From Tetzosporium hominis (GTDB taxonomy: Bacteria > Bacillota > Bacilli > Bacillales_A > Planococcaceae): a stretch of DNA of 64,000 bases. The stretch's first letter is position 1. Each line of letters starts with the position of its first letter. This document shows, in pieces, positions 44,214 through 53,652 of this stretch. The stretch covers positions 1-64,000 of the forward strand of contig NZ_NOKQ01000220.1 of assembly GCF_002265435.1 (NCBI RefSeq), read 5' to 3'. The translations under genes were made by a program, and so were the position numbers. The notes under the pieces are model-generated. The model made no database searches. It was not told the DNA's origin and saw nothing but the letters and a program-made list of their open reading frames with translations.

Positions 44214-45407
44214 TCATTCGCTTTCCCAAGCAGGAAGCATTTGGGATAATGTTTTGTCTTCACGGTAGCCAAGCACATAATCTGCTTGCATCAGTGTGTG
44301 GATCTCGCGTGTACCTTCGTAGATAACAGGAGCTTTTGAGTTCCGCAGGAAACGCTCGACTGGATACTCGTCGGAATAGCCATTCGCTCCAAAGATTTGA
44401 ACCGCGTCATCCGCTGCTTTATTAGCGAAATCACAGGCTTGCCACTTCGCTAGAGAGGTCTCGCGCGTGTTGCGCTTGCCTTCGTTTTTCAACTGGCCTG
44501 CACGGTATACTAGTAAACGACTTATCTGATAGCCGGCTTCCATATTCGCAAGCATTTGCTGAACAAGTTGGTGACGCCCAATCGGTTTTCCGAACGTTTC
44601 GCGCGTATGACAGTAGTCGACGCTTGCTTCAAGACATGCTTGGATCAGTCCAACGGCACCTGCAGCTACTGTGAAACGGCCGTTATCGAGAGCAGCCATG
44701 GCAATCTTAAATCCTTCGCCTTCTTTCCCTAACAAGTTCTCTTTCGGTACTTTTACGTCTTCGAAGAACAGTTCTCCAGTATTCCCCGCACGAATTCCCA
44801 GTTTACCTTTCACGGCTTGGGAGGAGAAGCCTTCCCACGTACGCTCGACTATGAACGCAGAAATCGCCTTGTGCTTGTCTTCCTTATTCCCAGTATAAGC
44901 GAAGATTAGGAAATGGTCGGCGATGTCACAAAGGGAAATCCATGCTTTTTGACCGTTCAGGATGTAATGGTCGCCATCTAATTTGGCAGTTGTCTGGAGA
45001 GCAGCTACGTCAGAACCAGCAGCCGGCTCTGTGAGTCCGAATGCGCCGATCTTCTCGCCTTTTGCTTGAGGAACCAGGTATTTCTCTTTCTGTTCTTCAG
45101 AACCCCATTGCAACAAAGTCATGCTGTTTAGACCTGTGTGCACAGAAACCGCCGTACGAAATGCTGTGTCTCCGCGCTCCAGTTCCTCACAGATGATCGC
45201 TAAAGAATTGTAATCCATGCCGCTGCCGCCGTATTTCTCTGGAATACAGACGCCCATCAAGCCAAGCTCAGCGAGACGTTTGTAGATATTTTGGTCAAAT
45301 TTCCCTTGGCGGTCCCAGTCGCGGATATGTGGAATAATCTCTTTGTCGACAAAGTCCCGTACGGTCTTGCGAAGCATCTTTTGTTCTTCTGAGAAATGAA
45401 AGTTCAT
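44214..45407 (-). CDS. acyl-CoA dehydrogenase
   Basis: 397 residues, usual size. Features GLTEPAAGSD (FAD-binding), catalytic Glu in YEGTREIHTL near the C-terminus (about 376-385), and the domain order of the medium/short-chain enzymes. Oxidises an acyl-CoA to the enoyl-CoA. Overlaps the CoA transferase gene by four bases. Paired in this way, the two may work on glutaryl-CoA-like or branched acids; the chain length is not clear. Confidence 0.92.
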   Translation of the reverse strand: MNFHFSEEQKMLRKTVRDFVDKEIIPHIRDWDRQGKFDQNIYKRLAELGLMGVCIPEKYGGSGMDYNSLAIICEELERGDTAFRTAVSVHTGLNSMTLLQWGSEEQKEKYLVPQAKGEKIGAFGLTEPAAGSDVAALQTTAKLDGDHYILNGQKAWISLCDIADHFLIFAYTGNKEDKHKAISAFIVERTWEGFSSQAVKGKLGIRAGNTGELFFEDVKVPKENLLGKEGEGFKIAMAALDNGRFTVAAGAVGLIQACLEASVDYCHTRETFGKPIGRHQLVQQMLANMEAGYQISRLLVYRAGQLKNEGKRNTRETSLAKWQACDFANKAADDAVQIFGANGYSDEYPVERFLRNSKAPVIYEGTREIHTLMQADYVLGYREDKTLSQMLPAWESE

Positions 45408-46543
45408 GAATGTTCTCTCCTTTTAATCCATTTGGTTTGGTGTTGTCCCGGTTCTGGTGGTGCTAGACGGTATGTCACTGGGGTCCTCGACAAGTGTAAG
45501 GGACTACCGATAAGACGAATAGATCCGGCGACCGGGTGGCTTTGAGTCACCCACATGTTGCGGTGGACGAGTTGTGGATCGTTTGTCAGCTGCTCAAACG
45601 TCTGGACTGGGCCACAGGGTATACCGACTGCTCGCATCTGTTCGACCCACGTTGAGACGGTCTGTTCCTGCAAATAAAGTTGAAGTATAGATGTTAACGT
45701 CTCTCTATTTTCGACACGTCCGGCATTTGTAGAAAAGCACTCGGGAGGCTTCCAGCCAACAAGGTCGCAGAGTGCTTGGAACTGCGTATTCGTTCCAACT
45801 GCTACAATCAGCAGTCCATCCTTGGCATTGAATGTCTGGTACGGCGCAATCTGGGCATGCGTGTTCCCTCTTCGTAGCGGTTCTTTGCCTGTCATCAGGT
45901 AGTTGCTTCCGATATTGACCAGGCTGCTGACGGCACAGTCGTAAAGCGACAGATCGATTTTTTGACCTTTACCAGACATGTTTCGTTCAAGAAGTGCTGC
46001 TTGAATGCCGATGCAGGCGTAAAGACCGGTCAGAATATCGACGATGGCGACGCCCATCTTTTGGGGACCCGACTCGGGAGTCCCAGTGATCTGCATCAGC
46101 CCGCTCATCCCTTGTAAGATGAAGTCGTAACCAGGGAGATCTTTAAGAGGTCCTGTCTCGCCGAAACCTGTGATGCTGCAGAATACGAGCTTTGGGTTTA
46201 GTTCGGCAAGTGATTCATAGCCGAGTCCGAACTTTTCCATCGTTCCGGTCTTGAAGTTATGCAACACGACATCGCTCGTCTTGACGAGTTCTCTGAACTG
46301 CTCTTGCCCTTCTAAAGTACGCAAATCGAGGGTAATACTTTCCTTGTTGCGATTCGCGCTTAAATAATAGGCGCTCACTCCTTCTTGGAAAGGGGGTCCC
46401 CAGTGACGTGTCTCATCCGAACCTCCAGGTGCTTCAACTTTAATAACTTCTGCGCCTAAATCTCCGAAAATCATCGAACAGTAAGGGCCGGCAAGCACAC
46501 GGCTGAGGTCTAAAATTCGAAATCCTGCCAAGGCACCTGTCAT
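45404..46543 (-). CDS. CaiB/BaiF family III CoA transferase
   Basis: 379 residues: GFRILDLSRVLAGPYCSMIFGDLGAEVIKVE (split over the family N-terminus), the catalytic Asp in GYDFILQGMSGLM and RRGNTHAQIAPYQTF. Moves CoA between carboxylic acids, providing substrate for the acyl-CoA dehydrogenase that overlaps it. SD AAAGGAG 7 bases before the ATG. A terminator-like hairpin lies just upstream in the leader. Confidence 0.92.
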   Translation of the reverse strand: MTGALAGFRILDLSRVLAGPYCSMIFGDLGAEVIKVEAPGGSDETRHWGPPFQEGVSAYYLSANRNKESITLDLRTLEGQEQFRELVKTSDVVLHNFKTGTMEKFGLGYESLAELNPKLVFCSITGFGETGPLKDLPGYDFILQGMSGLMQITGTPESGPQKMGVAIVDILTGLYACIGIQAALLERNMSGKGQKIDLSLYDCAVSSLVNIGSNYLMTGKEPLRRGNTHAQIAPYQTFNAKDGLLIVAVGTNTQFQALCDLVGWKPPECFSTNAGRVENRETLTSILQLYLQEQTVSTWVEQMRAVGIPCGPVQTFEQLTNDPQLVHRNMWVTQSHPVAGSIRLIGSPLHLSRTPVTYRLAPPEPGQHQTKWIKRREHS

Positions 46544-46562
46544 ACGCGCTCCTTTCTTGCCA

Positions 46563-46763
46563 TGAAAAAAGCCAATCCAAACAGCCTTATATAAAAGGTC
46601 GTTTTGGACTGGCGGTATGTCTGAGAAAGCATTCGGTGAAGAATGGTCGTCAGATTCGGCAGTTTTTATAAGTAAAGTAGATTGCGGGTAGAGGCGTGGA
46701 TGGACACGGCAGGTGTCTTGGCGCTTCTTACTTCTACTGTATCGAATTTTAAGTGAAATGTAA
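46563..46763 (-). promoter_or_regulatory. promoter and possible attenuator leader of the CoA-transferase operon
   Basis: Minus-strand promoter TTTACA, 17 bases, TACAGT, with the -10 near 46736-46741, starts a leader of roughly 185 bases. It ends in GCCA.TCCAAA/TTTGGA.TGGC (about 46571-46613) with six T, only 15-20 bases before the SD. This is the place for an attenuator; no known riboswitch pattern was seen. Alternatively it terminates the DUF3870 gene upstream. Confidence 0.5.
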
Positions 46764-46777
46764 ATCGAATTTACATA

Positions 46778-47098
46778 TTAGTCAGATAATTTGTCGAGTT
46801 GCAGTTCGTATTGCTTATAAAGGTCACGAAGAGCGGATTGCAGCGCATTTCCCGCTTTACCGAGATAATGCGTTTGAATCGCTGTAAGGGGCTGATCAAT
46901 CCCGTCTCGCAAGCTATGTCCACGGAGTAAATGATGGACGAAATCCTGCCCATGTTGGGTGGCGAGTGTACAAGATGCTGTTAAAATGACGTGGTACTTG
47001 CGGTCGATCTCGGCTGTGATTGTGAGCGTCTCATACAGATTTTGAGCGGCCATTCCAGCAGGTAACCGTGCATGCCCCGCGATAAATGCAGTGTTCAT
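46778..47098 (-). CDS. DUF3870-family protein
   Basis: 106 residues from ATG 47098 (SD AAGGAGAGG). Conserved start TAFIAGHARLPAG and middle IDRKYHVILTASCTLAT, with FVHHLLRGHSL; this matches DUF3870, often found near CoA-transferase and acyl-CoA dehydrogenase genes as here. Role unknown. Confidence 0.78.
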   Translation of the reverse strand: MNTAFIAGHARLPAGMAAQNLYETLTITAEIDRKYHVILTASCTLATQHGQDFVHHLLRGHSLRDGIDQPLTAIQTHYLGKAGNALQSALRDLYKQYELQLDKLSD

Positions 47099-47157
47099 AA
47101 GTCCTCTCCTTGTACCGTTTTTTTCAGTATAGCAGATAGCCTTTCGGGGTGAGCACA

Positions 47158-47191
47158 TGTCTTGAATTCGAATTAATAGCGTGGTAGGATA
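47158..47191 (+). promoter_or_regulatory. azoreductase promoter with MhqR-like palindrome
   Basis: TGTCTTGAATTCGAATTA (47158-47175) matches the MhqR consensus at most positions and covers the -35 TTGAAT (47163-47168); 17 bases on is TAGGAT. The overlap fits repression. Confidence 0.55.
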
Positions 47192-47231
47192 GCCTTTGTG
47201 ATTACTTTTTGTAACCTAGGAGGAACGCAAC

Positions 47232-47870
47232 ATGACAAACGTATTAGTAGTAAAAGCAAACAATCGCCCGGATGGGATTTCAACTAAAATGTACGACACA
47301 TTTATGGAGACAGTAAAAGACAGCAACGACTTGAACGTTCGCGTCTATGATGTATTTAAAGAAGATATGCCGTACTTCGGACAAGATCTGTTCAACGCAT
47401 TTGGTAAAATGCAGAACGAAGAAGAACTGACAGACGTAGAAAAACGCATCTTGGCAGCGAAACAAAATGCTATGGACGCTGTATCTGAAGCAGACGTGCT
47501 CGTATTCGCTTTCCCACTTTGGAACCTAACAATTCCAGCAGCGCTTCAAACATTCATTGACTACGTATACTCAGCTGGTTTCACTTTCAAATACGATGCT
47601 GAAGGAAATCTCGTTCAGTTGATGCCAGAGAAGAAAGTGATTCTTCTAAATGCGCGTGGAGGCTTGTACTCTGCACCTGAAATGGCACCAATGGAGATGT
47701 CTTATAACTACATGCAGAATGTATTCGGTGGCGTGTTCGGCATGGAAATCATCGAAAACGTGATCATCGAAGGTCACAATGCCAACCCACAACAAGCAGA
47801 AGCGATTGTGGCAGCTGGTATGGAACGTGTTCGTGAAGTTGCACAAAAACTTGTAGCTCAATACGCGTAA
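47232..47870 (+). CDS. azoR: FMN-dependent NADH-azoreductase
   Basis: 212 residues of the flavodoxin-like AzoR family: N-terminal VLVVKANNRP-ISTKMYD, FMN contact FPLWNLTIPAALQTFIDYV and LLNARGGLY. Reduces azo dyes and quinones by two-electron transfer, a detoxification role. SD AGGAGG. Controlled by the palindrome just upstream. Confidence 0.93.
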   Translation: MTNVLVVKANNRPDGISTKMYDTFMETVKDSNDLNVRVYDVFKEDMPYFGQDLFNAFGKMQNEEELTDVEKRILAAKQNAMDAVSEADVLVFAFPLWNLTIPAALQTFIDYVYSAGFTFKYDAEGNLVQLMPEKKVILLNARGGLYSAPEMAPMEMSYNYMQNVFGGVFGMEIIENVIIEGHNANPQQAEAIVAAGMERVREVAQKLVAQYA

Positions 47871-47883
47871 GATGAATCGTTTA

Positions 47884-47913
47884 GGAGAGAGGACGTGTTC
47901 CTCTCTTTTTTTT
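47884..47913 (+). terminator. azoR terminator
   Basis: Stem GAGAGGA/TCCTCTC with T9. Confidence 0.85.
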
Positions 47914-48015
47914 TGTGAGAAAAGGCCTGTCCATTCTTCGTTTGCTTGTCAAATATAAGGGGTAAAGGTATAGTTGAAACCGAAGTTTATTTTTTACGCG
48001 AAGGGATGAGGAAAC

Positions 48016-48828
48016 GTGTCGTTAACTCCCGAGCAGCGCATTGAGCTGCATGAATTCAACAACTTAACAAAATCACTAAGTTTTAATATGTACGATATCT
48101 GTTATACGGGCACAAAGGAAGAACGTGAACGCTACATTCAGTATATCGATGAACAATACAATGCAGACCGCCTAACGGCTATTTTGACTAAGGTAACGGA
48201 AATAATCGGTGCCCACGTCTTAAATGTAGCGAAGCAAGATTACATTCCACAAGGTGCCAGTGTGACCATGCTTGTATCAGAAGGCCCTGTAGAATCCGCT
48301 CCAAAAGAGCAGTTCGAAGAATCACCAGGTCCAATACCGGAAACTGTTGTCATGCACTTGGACAAATCCCACGTGACAGTTCATACGTATCCGGAATACC
48401 ATCCGAACGAAGGAATTAGTACGTTCCGCGCAGACATCGATGTGTCAACATGTGGAGAAATCTCTCCATTAAAAGCGCTGAACTATTTGATTCACTCGTT
48501 CGATACAGACATCATGACGATCGACTACCGTGTTCGCGGGTTCACTCGTGACAAGACGGGACACAAACTGTTCATCGATCACGACATCAACTCGATCCAG
48601 AATTATATTCCAGATGACGTGCAAGAACAGTTCAACATGATTGACGTCAACATCTTCCAAGAAAACATCTTCCATACAAAAGCGAAGCTAAAAGATTTCG
48701 ACTTGAACAACTACTTGTTCGGGACGAAAAAAGAAGATCTGACTGCTGAAGAGCAGCAAAAGATCGAAGCTCAGCTGAAGATGGAGATGGATGAAATCTT
48801 CTACGGAAAAAACATCGTTAAGAAATAA
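48016..48828 (+). CDS. speD: S-adenosylmethionine decarboxylase proenzyme
   Basis: 270 residues, the longer E. coli-type SpeD. Cleaves itself at Glu/Lys-Ser in [14 protein letters not shown] (Ser118 becomes the pyruvoyl group) and makes decarboxylated SAM for spermidine synthesis. GTG start with GATGAGG 6 bases before it. Monocistronic. Confidence 0.93.
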   Translation: MSLTPEQRIELHEFNNLTKSLSFNMYDICYTGTKEERERYIQYIDEQYNADRLTAILTKVTEIIGAHVLNVAKQDYIPQGASVTMLVSEGPVESAPKEQFEESPGPIPETVVMHLDKSHVTVHTYPEYHPNEGISTFRADIDVSTCGEISPLKALNYLIHSFDTDIMTIDYRVRGFTRDKTGHKLFIDHDINSIQNYIPDDVQEQFNMIDVNIFQENIFHTKAKLKDFDLNNYLFGTKKEDLTAEEQQKIEAQLKMEMDEIFYGKNIVKK

Positions 48829-48836
48829 TCAGATGG

Positions 48837-48864
48837 CCGGCACTCTTTGGAGTGCCGGTTTTTT
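48837..48864 (+). terminator. speD terminator
   Basis: Perfect stem CCGGCACTC/GAGTGCCGG with T6. Confidence 0.88.
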
Positions 48865-49010
48865 CTGTTTTGGAGAGGTCTAGGGAGGAATCGTGCCACG
48901 AAGAAGCCGAATTGTGCCAACTAACCTCTAACGAAATAGGGTTTCGTTATCTCTAGTTCAAGAAGTTTGGTATGCTAAATATATAGACTGACGAGAAAGG
49001 ATGGAGAAAG

Positions 49011-49967
49011 ATGAACGTATTCGCAACACGAAAACTACCTGAAGAAGTGGTCGACAAACTTAAGCAACAAGTAACCTATAGTGAATGGCATTCCGCAGAA
49101 CAGCCGATGACGAAAGCAGAATTGCTTGAAGCAGTAAAAGATGCAGACGGGATAATCAGCGTGCTTTCTGATCCGCTAGATGCCGAAGTGCTAGCGGCGG
49201 CACCAAACTTAAAAGTCATCAGCCAACTCGCAGTAGGCTTTAACAATATCGATGTAGGAGAAGCGATAAAACGAGGAATCCGTGTGACGAACACACCGGA
49301 CGTCTTGACCAACGCAACTGCCGATCTGACATTTGCCCTACTTCTTGCGGCTGCTCGGAAACTTAGCGCTGCGAGTGCAGAAGTCCGAGAAGGGAAATGG
49401 CAGTCTTGGTCCTTGCTGCAGCTTGCTGGAAAGGAACTGAGTGGTGCCACAATCGGTATTTTAGGATTTGGCCGTATCGGACAAGCGGTAGCACGTCGTG
49501 CGAAAGGGTTCGATATGAATGTGATTTACTGGAATCGCTCGAAGAAACCTGAAGCGGAACAAGCAATCGGAGCCACCTATCATGAACTGGAAGATGTATT
49601 AAAACAGGCAGATTTCTTAGTCATTATGCTTCCATTTGCACCAGAATTAAAGTATTTAATTGGAGCAGAAGAGCTAGCTTTAATGAAATCAGATGCGATT
49701 TTGGTGAATACAGCGCGAGGCGGTTTAGTGGATGAGCAAGCTCTTTATGAAGCTCTAAAAAATGGAAGATTAGGAGCGGCTGGACTCGATGTGTTTGAGC
49801 AAGAACCGGTTCCTACTGACCATCCTCTACTGACTTTGCCGAACGTAGAAGTAGCTCCACACATCGGCAGTTCGACCGTGGCAACTCGCATGGAGATGGC
49901 TGACCTGACCGTTCGCAACCTATTAGCCGTCCTACAAAATAAAGAGCCTGAGACCCCTGTGAATTAA
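49011..49967 (+). CDS. D-2-hydroxyacid dehydrogenase (glyoxylate/hydroxypyruvate-type)
   Basis: 318 residues: NAD-binding GILGFGRIGQAVARR (about 148-162), catalytic Arg in NTARGGLVDE, Glu in DVFEQEP and His in VAPHIGSST. Typical of glyoxylate/hydroxypyruvate reductases. SD GAAAGGATGGAG. Substrate preference not certain. Confidence 0.9.
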   Translation: MNVFATRKLPEEVVDKLKQQVTYSEWHSAEQPMTKAELLEAVKDADGIISVLSDPLDAEVLAAAPNLKVISQLAVGFNNIDVGEAIKRGIRVTNTPDVLTNATADLTFALLLAAARKLSAASAEVREGKWQSWSLLQLAGKELSGATIGILGFGRIGQAVARRAKGFDMNVIYWNRSKKPEAEQAIGATYHELEDVLKQADFLVIMLPFAPELKYLIGAEELALMKSDAILVNTARGGLVDEQALYEALKNGRLGAAGLDVFEQEPVPTDHPLLTLPNVEVAPHIGSSTVATRMEMADLTVRNLLAVLQNKEPETPVN

Positions 49968-49984
49968 GGGGCTTCAGGTTTTTC
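49947..49984 (+). terminator. terminator overlapping the dehydrogenase stop
   Basis: CCTGA..CCCT/AGGG..TCAGG with T5; the stop codon lies in the loop region. Confidence 0.75.
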
Positions 49985-50095
49985 TGATTTTCGCAATCCT
50001 CATTTACCTTGACTGCACTCGAAATAGCCATTGCGATTTATTTCGAATTCCGTTATAGTAGGCGGCAAGAACCAATCAAAGAGAGGGCGTTTTTA

Positions 50096-51256
50096 ATGAA
50101 GGAACAGTTGCAACGACATCTAGAAGAAATTCAACAAGAGTTATGGTCGATGAGTGATCATCTTTATCACAATCCGGAACTCGGAGATCAAGAATTTGAA
50201 TCGATGGCACTTCTGACGGAGTACTTGGCTCGTCACGATTTTCAGGTAGAGAAAGGAATTGTTGACCGAGCAACGGCTTTCCGAGCTACTTATGATAGCG
50301 GCTTGCCAGGACCAACAATTGCATTTTTAGCAGAGTATGATGCCTTACCGGGAGTCGGACACGGATGCGGTCACAATATGATCGGGACGATGGGGATTGG
50401 AGCAGGGATCCTGTTATCAAAAGTTGTTGGAGATACAGGTGGAAAAGTTGTGGTTCTCGGAACGCCGGCTGAAGAAACGAACGGTGCGAAAGTGCCAATG
50501 GCCGAACAAGGCATCTTCGAAGGAATCGATGCTGCTCTAATGTTACACCCAGCTGACGAGTCGTATGAAAGTGGGGACTCCTTGGCAATGGACGCAATCC
50601 AATTTGATTACACAGGACGCCCTAGTCACGCAGCTGCTTCGCCTGAGAAAGGAATCAATGCTCTAGATGGAGTGTTGCAACTGTTCAACGGAATCAATGC
50701 TCTTCGACAACATGTTCGCTCTGACGTCCGCATTCACGGTATCATCACAGAAGGTGGAAAGGCAGCAAACGTAGTGCCGGACTTTGCTTCTGCCCAGTTC
50801 TATGTACGTGCAGCAGACCGAACGTATTTGAACGAAGTCGTCGAGAAGGTCAAAGCGATTGCGCATGGTGCCGCGCAGATGACTGGTGCAACACTAAGTA
50901 TGCATAATTATGAATTAAGCTACGATGATATGCAGACCAATCAGACGCTTTCGAAGCGCTTCACAGACAATTTGCTTGCGACTGGTGTTGAAAAAGTACA
51001 TCCTGCTAAAAAATCTTATGGCTCACTTGATATGGGGAATGTCAGTCAAGTCTGTCCTTCTATCCACCCGTACATTGGTTTAGATTCACCTGGTCTTGTG
51101 TTCCATACAAAAGAACTTGCCGACCTCACGATTACAGACAACTCGCACCAAGTCTTGAGCCGTGGCGCTCTAGCAATGGCCCTGACAGGATTTGATTTGC
51201 TTGCAGATCAAGAATTGATGCAGCAAGTGAAAGAAGAATTCCAACAAATGAAGTAA
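50096..51256 (+). CDS. M20 amidohydrolase
   Basis: 386 residues from ATG 50096, SD GAGAGGG 9 bases before it; the upstream frame lies before the promoter TTGCGA-17-TATAGT. M20D motifs: GHGCGHNMIGT (metal ligands), GTPAEETNGAK (catalytic Glu pair), GRPSHAAASPEKG in the lid domain. Hydrolyses an amide bond of an N-acyl amino acid or similar. Monocistronic with a terminator. Confidence 0.9.
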   Translation: MKEQLQRHLEEIQQELWSMSDHLYHNPELGDQEFESMALLTEYLARHDFQVEKGIVDRATAFRATYDSGLPGPTIAFLAEYDALPGVGHGCGHNMIGTMGIGAGILLSKVVGDTGGKVVVLGTPAEETNGAKVPMAEQGIFEGIDAALMLHPADESYESGDSLAMDAIQFDYTGRPSHAAASPEKGINALDGVLQLFNGINALRQHVRSDVRIHGIITEGGKAANVVPDFASAQFYVRAADRTYLNEVVEKVKAIAHGAAQMTGATLSMHNYELSYDDMQTNQTLSKRFTDNLLATGVEKVHPAKKSYGSLDMGNVSQVCPSIHPYIGLDSPGLVFHTKELADLTITDNSHQVLSRGALAMALTGFDLLADQELMQQVKEEFQQMK

Positions 51257-51264
51257 TGAGATTT

Positions 51265-51294
51265 CCCCTAAAGTGAACTTGACTTTAGGGGTTT
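51265..51294 (+). terminator. amidohydrolase terminator
   Basis: Perfect stem CCCCTAAAGT/ACTTTAGGGG with T4. Confidence 0.85.
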
Positions 51295-51416
51295 TAAAAT
51301 GGTTAAATAGTCTGAATAATAAAACTTTAGTGTGACTGTATACAAATGCATAATACCGTGTTATTATTCATTTACTTAAAACTTATATAGTCCATAAGAT
51401 GAAGGAGAGAATTGAC

Positions 51417-52190
51417 ATGAAAAAAGGGTTATTAGCATTACTGGCATTACTCGTACTATTAGTGTTAGCAGCATGTGGATCAAGCGAAGAAGGCGGCTCG
51501 TCTTCAGAAGGTGGAGAAGACTCAAAGAAATTAGTGATGGGAACATCAGCAGACTTCCCACCATTTGAATCTGTAGATTCTTCAGGAGAAATCGTTGGAT
51601 TTGATATCGACCTTGCAAAAGCAATTGGGGAAGAGTTAGGTTATGAAATCGAAGTCCGTGATATGAAGTTTGATGGATTGATCGGTGCACTACAATCTGA
51701 CCGTATCGACTTCGTCATGTCAGGAATGTCAGCAACAGACGAGCGTAAAGAGAACGTGGACTTCTCAACGGAATACCACCGTTCAGGCGAAATGTTCTTA
51801 TCTTTGAAAGATGCAGGAATCTCAAGCATTGAAGACCTAGATGGCAAAACACTTGGCGTGCAGCTTGGAACAATCCAAGAGCAAGGGGCACGCAAGATTC
51901 AAGAAGAATACGGCTTTGAAATCAAGCCGATCGACAGTTCTTCAATCATGGTGCAAGAGCTTCTTTCAAATCGTGTAGATGCGATCTACATCGATAAAGC
52001 AGTTGGCCTTGGCTATCAAGCAGAGCAAGACTTAGCTGGATTCGACGATCCAACTTCTGCTTCTCCAGGTATGGCAGCAGCGTTCCCGAAAGGTAGCGAG
52101 CTAGTTGAGGAAGTCAACAAAGCACTTGCAGCACTTGAAGAGAGCGGGAAAATCCAAGAATTAAAAGACAAGTGGTTGTCAGAAGAATAG
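51417..52190 (+). CDS. polar amino-acid ABC transporter substrate-binding lipoprotein
   Basis: 257 residues from ATG 51417 (SD AAGGAGAG). Lipoprotein signal MKKGLLALLALLVLLVLAACG, then the SBP_bac_3 fold: VMGTSADFPPFESVDSSGE, VGFDIDLAKAIGEELG, ATDERKENVDFS and GKTLGVQLG. Binds an amino acid (Arg, Gln or Cys-like) outside the cell. Forms an operon with the next two genes. Confidence 0.9.
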   Translation: MKKGLLALLALLVLLVLAACGSSEEGGSSSEGGEDSKKLVMGTSADFPPFESVDSSGEIVGFDIDLAKAIGEELGYEIEVRDMKFDGLIGALQSDRIDFVMSGMSATDERKENVDFSTEYHRSGEMFLSLKDAGISSIEDLDGKTLGVQLGTIQEQGARKIQEEYGFEIKPIDSSSIMVQELLSNRVDAIYIDKAVGLGYQAEQDLAGFDDPTSASPGMAAAFPKGSELVEEVNKALAALEESGKIQELKDKWLSEE

Positions 52191-52206
52191 AAAGGAGTGG
52201 TAAGGC

Positions 52207-52866
52207 ATGAATTTGGACTTTAGCCAAATCGTGCCTTATATTCCTTTTATGCTAAAAGGGATATGGGTCACGCTGCAACTCGTTTTCGTTGCACTTATTT
52301 TAGGATTTGTTTTAGGAACACTTATTGCTATCGTAAAAATCATGAACAACAAGGTTCTGCGCTTTTTGGCAGATGCTTATACATCGGTTTTCCGTGGAAC
52401 TCCGTTGATTCTCCAATTGATGATCATCTACTTTGCCGTTCCGCAGCTTACAGGCTATGATATTCCGACGTTCCTAGCAGGGGTTCTAGCATTTGGACTG
52501 AACTCGGCCGCCTATATCTCGGAAATCATACGAGCAGGAATTCAAGCAGTAGACAAAGGGCAGATGGAAGCCGCGATGGCTCTAGGTATCCCTTATAAGC
52601 CAGCGATGAAAGATTTGATCTTGCCGCAAGCGATGAAAAATATCTTACCTGCACTTATGAATGAATTTATTACTCTTACAAAAGAATCGGCCATCGTATC
52701 GACCATCAGTTATATGGACTTGATGCGTCGAGCACAAGTAGTAGGGTCAGATATCTACCGAAACTTTGAGCCGCTCTTATTCGTGGGTCTGATTTATTAC
52801 CTACTCGTTATGGGACTCACTGTAATTGGTAGAAAGATAGAAAAGAGGTTGAGACAAGGTGATTAA
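52207..52866 (+). CDS. polar amino-acid ABC transporter permease
   Basis: 219 residues with five helices and the HEQRAG-type loop of the HisMQ family ([10 protein letters not shown], and [22 protein letters not shown]). Membrane channel for the transporter. Overlaps the ATPase gene by eight bases. Confidence 0.92.
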   Translation: MNLDFSQIVPYIPFMLKGIWVTLQLVFVALILGFVLGTLIAIVKIMNNKVLRFLADAYTSVFRGTPLILQLMIIYFAVPQLTGYDIPTFLAGVLAFGLNSAAYISEIIRAGIQAVDKGQMEAAMALGIPYKPAMKDLILPQAMKNILPALMNEFITLTKESAIVSTISYMDLMRRAQVVGSDIYRNFEPLLFVGLIYYLLVMGLTVIGRKIEKRLRQGD

Positions 52867-53578
52867 TATTCAATCCGTTTCCAAGACGTTTGGAACCAAC
52901 CAAGTATTGACGAATATTTCTACGACCATCCAGCCGGGAGAGGTAGTTGCGGTCATCGGGCCTTCAGGGTCGGGAAAGTCGACACTACTGCGCTGCATCA
53001 ATCTACTCGAGACACCTACTGAAGGGGAAATCACCTACAAAGGGGAGTCTCTTGCGAAGACCAAGAACTTGTCAGCTGTCCGTGCGAAGATCGGAATGGT
53101 GTTCCAGCATTTTCACTTGTTCCCTCACATGACGGTTCTCGAGAACTTGACCTATGCACCGATTCAAGTGAAAAAGATGTCAAAAGCAGCTGCTGAAGAA
53201 AAAGGCCGCGCACTTCTGGCACAGGTCGGCCTCAGCGAAAAAGAGAAAGAATACCCGTCTAAATTATCGGGTGGTCAAAAGCAACGTGTGGCGATTGCAC
53301 GTGCACTTGCCATGGAACCGGAAGTGATGCTCTTTGACGAACCGACGTCTGCATTAGACCCAGAGATGGTAAAAGAAGTACTGATGGTTATGAAAGATTT
53401 GGCGCATACAGGGATGACGATGGTCATTGTAACCCACGAGATGGGCTTTGCTCGTGAAGTAGCAGATCGCATCATTTTCCTTGACCACGGTCAGCTTGTA
53501 GAAGAAGGCGCGCCAAGTGAATTCTTCTCCGCACCGAAATCTTCGCGTGCCCGTGATTTCCTAGAGAAAGTGTTGTAA
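52859..53578 (+). CDS. polar amino-acid ABC transporter ATPase
   Basis: 239 residues: Walker [11 protein letters not shown]-loop MVFQHFHLF, signature [14 protein letters not shown], Walker [13 protein letters not shown] and H-loop VTHEM. Energises the transporter. The gene start lies inside the permease end. GTG start. Confidence 0.94.
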   Translation: MINIQSVSKTFGTNQVLTNISTTIQPGEVVAVIGPSGSGKSTLLRCINLLETPTEGEITYKGESLAKTKNLSAVRAKIGMVFQHFHLFPHMTVLENLTYAPIQVKKMSKAAAEEKGRALLAQVGLSEKEKEYPSKLSGGQKQRVAIARALAMEPEVMLFDEPTSALDPEMVKEVLMVMKDLAHTGMTMVIVTHEMGFAREVADRIIFLDHGQLVEEGAPSEFFSAPKSSRARDFLEKVL

Positions 53579-53587
53579 TAAAATTTT

Positions 53588-53650
53588 GACCCCAGGGGTT
53601 GTTTCATCAACTAAGTGTACTTAGTGGAGAGCCAACCCCTGGGGTCTTTT
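53588..53650 (+). terminator. long bidirectional terminator
   Basis: 14-bp perfect arms GACCCCAGGGGTTG/CAACCCCTGGGGTC with an inner CTAAGT/ACTTAG hairpin and T4; between convergent operons. Confidence 0.85.
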
Positions 53651-53652
53651 CA

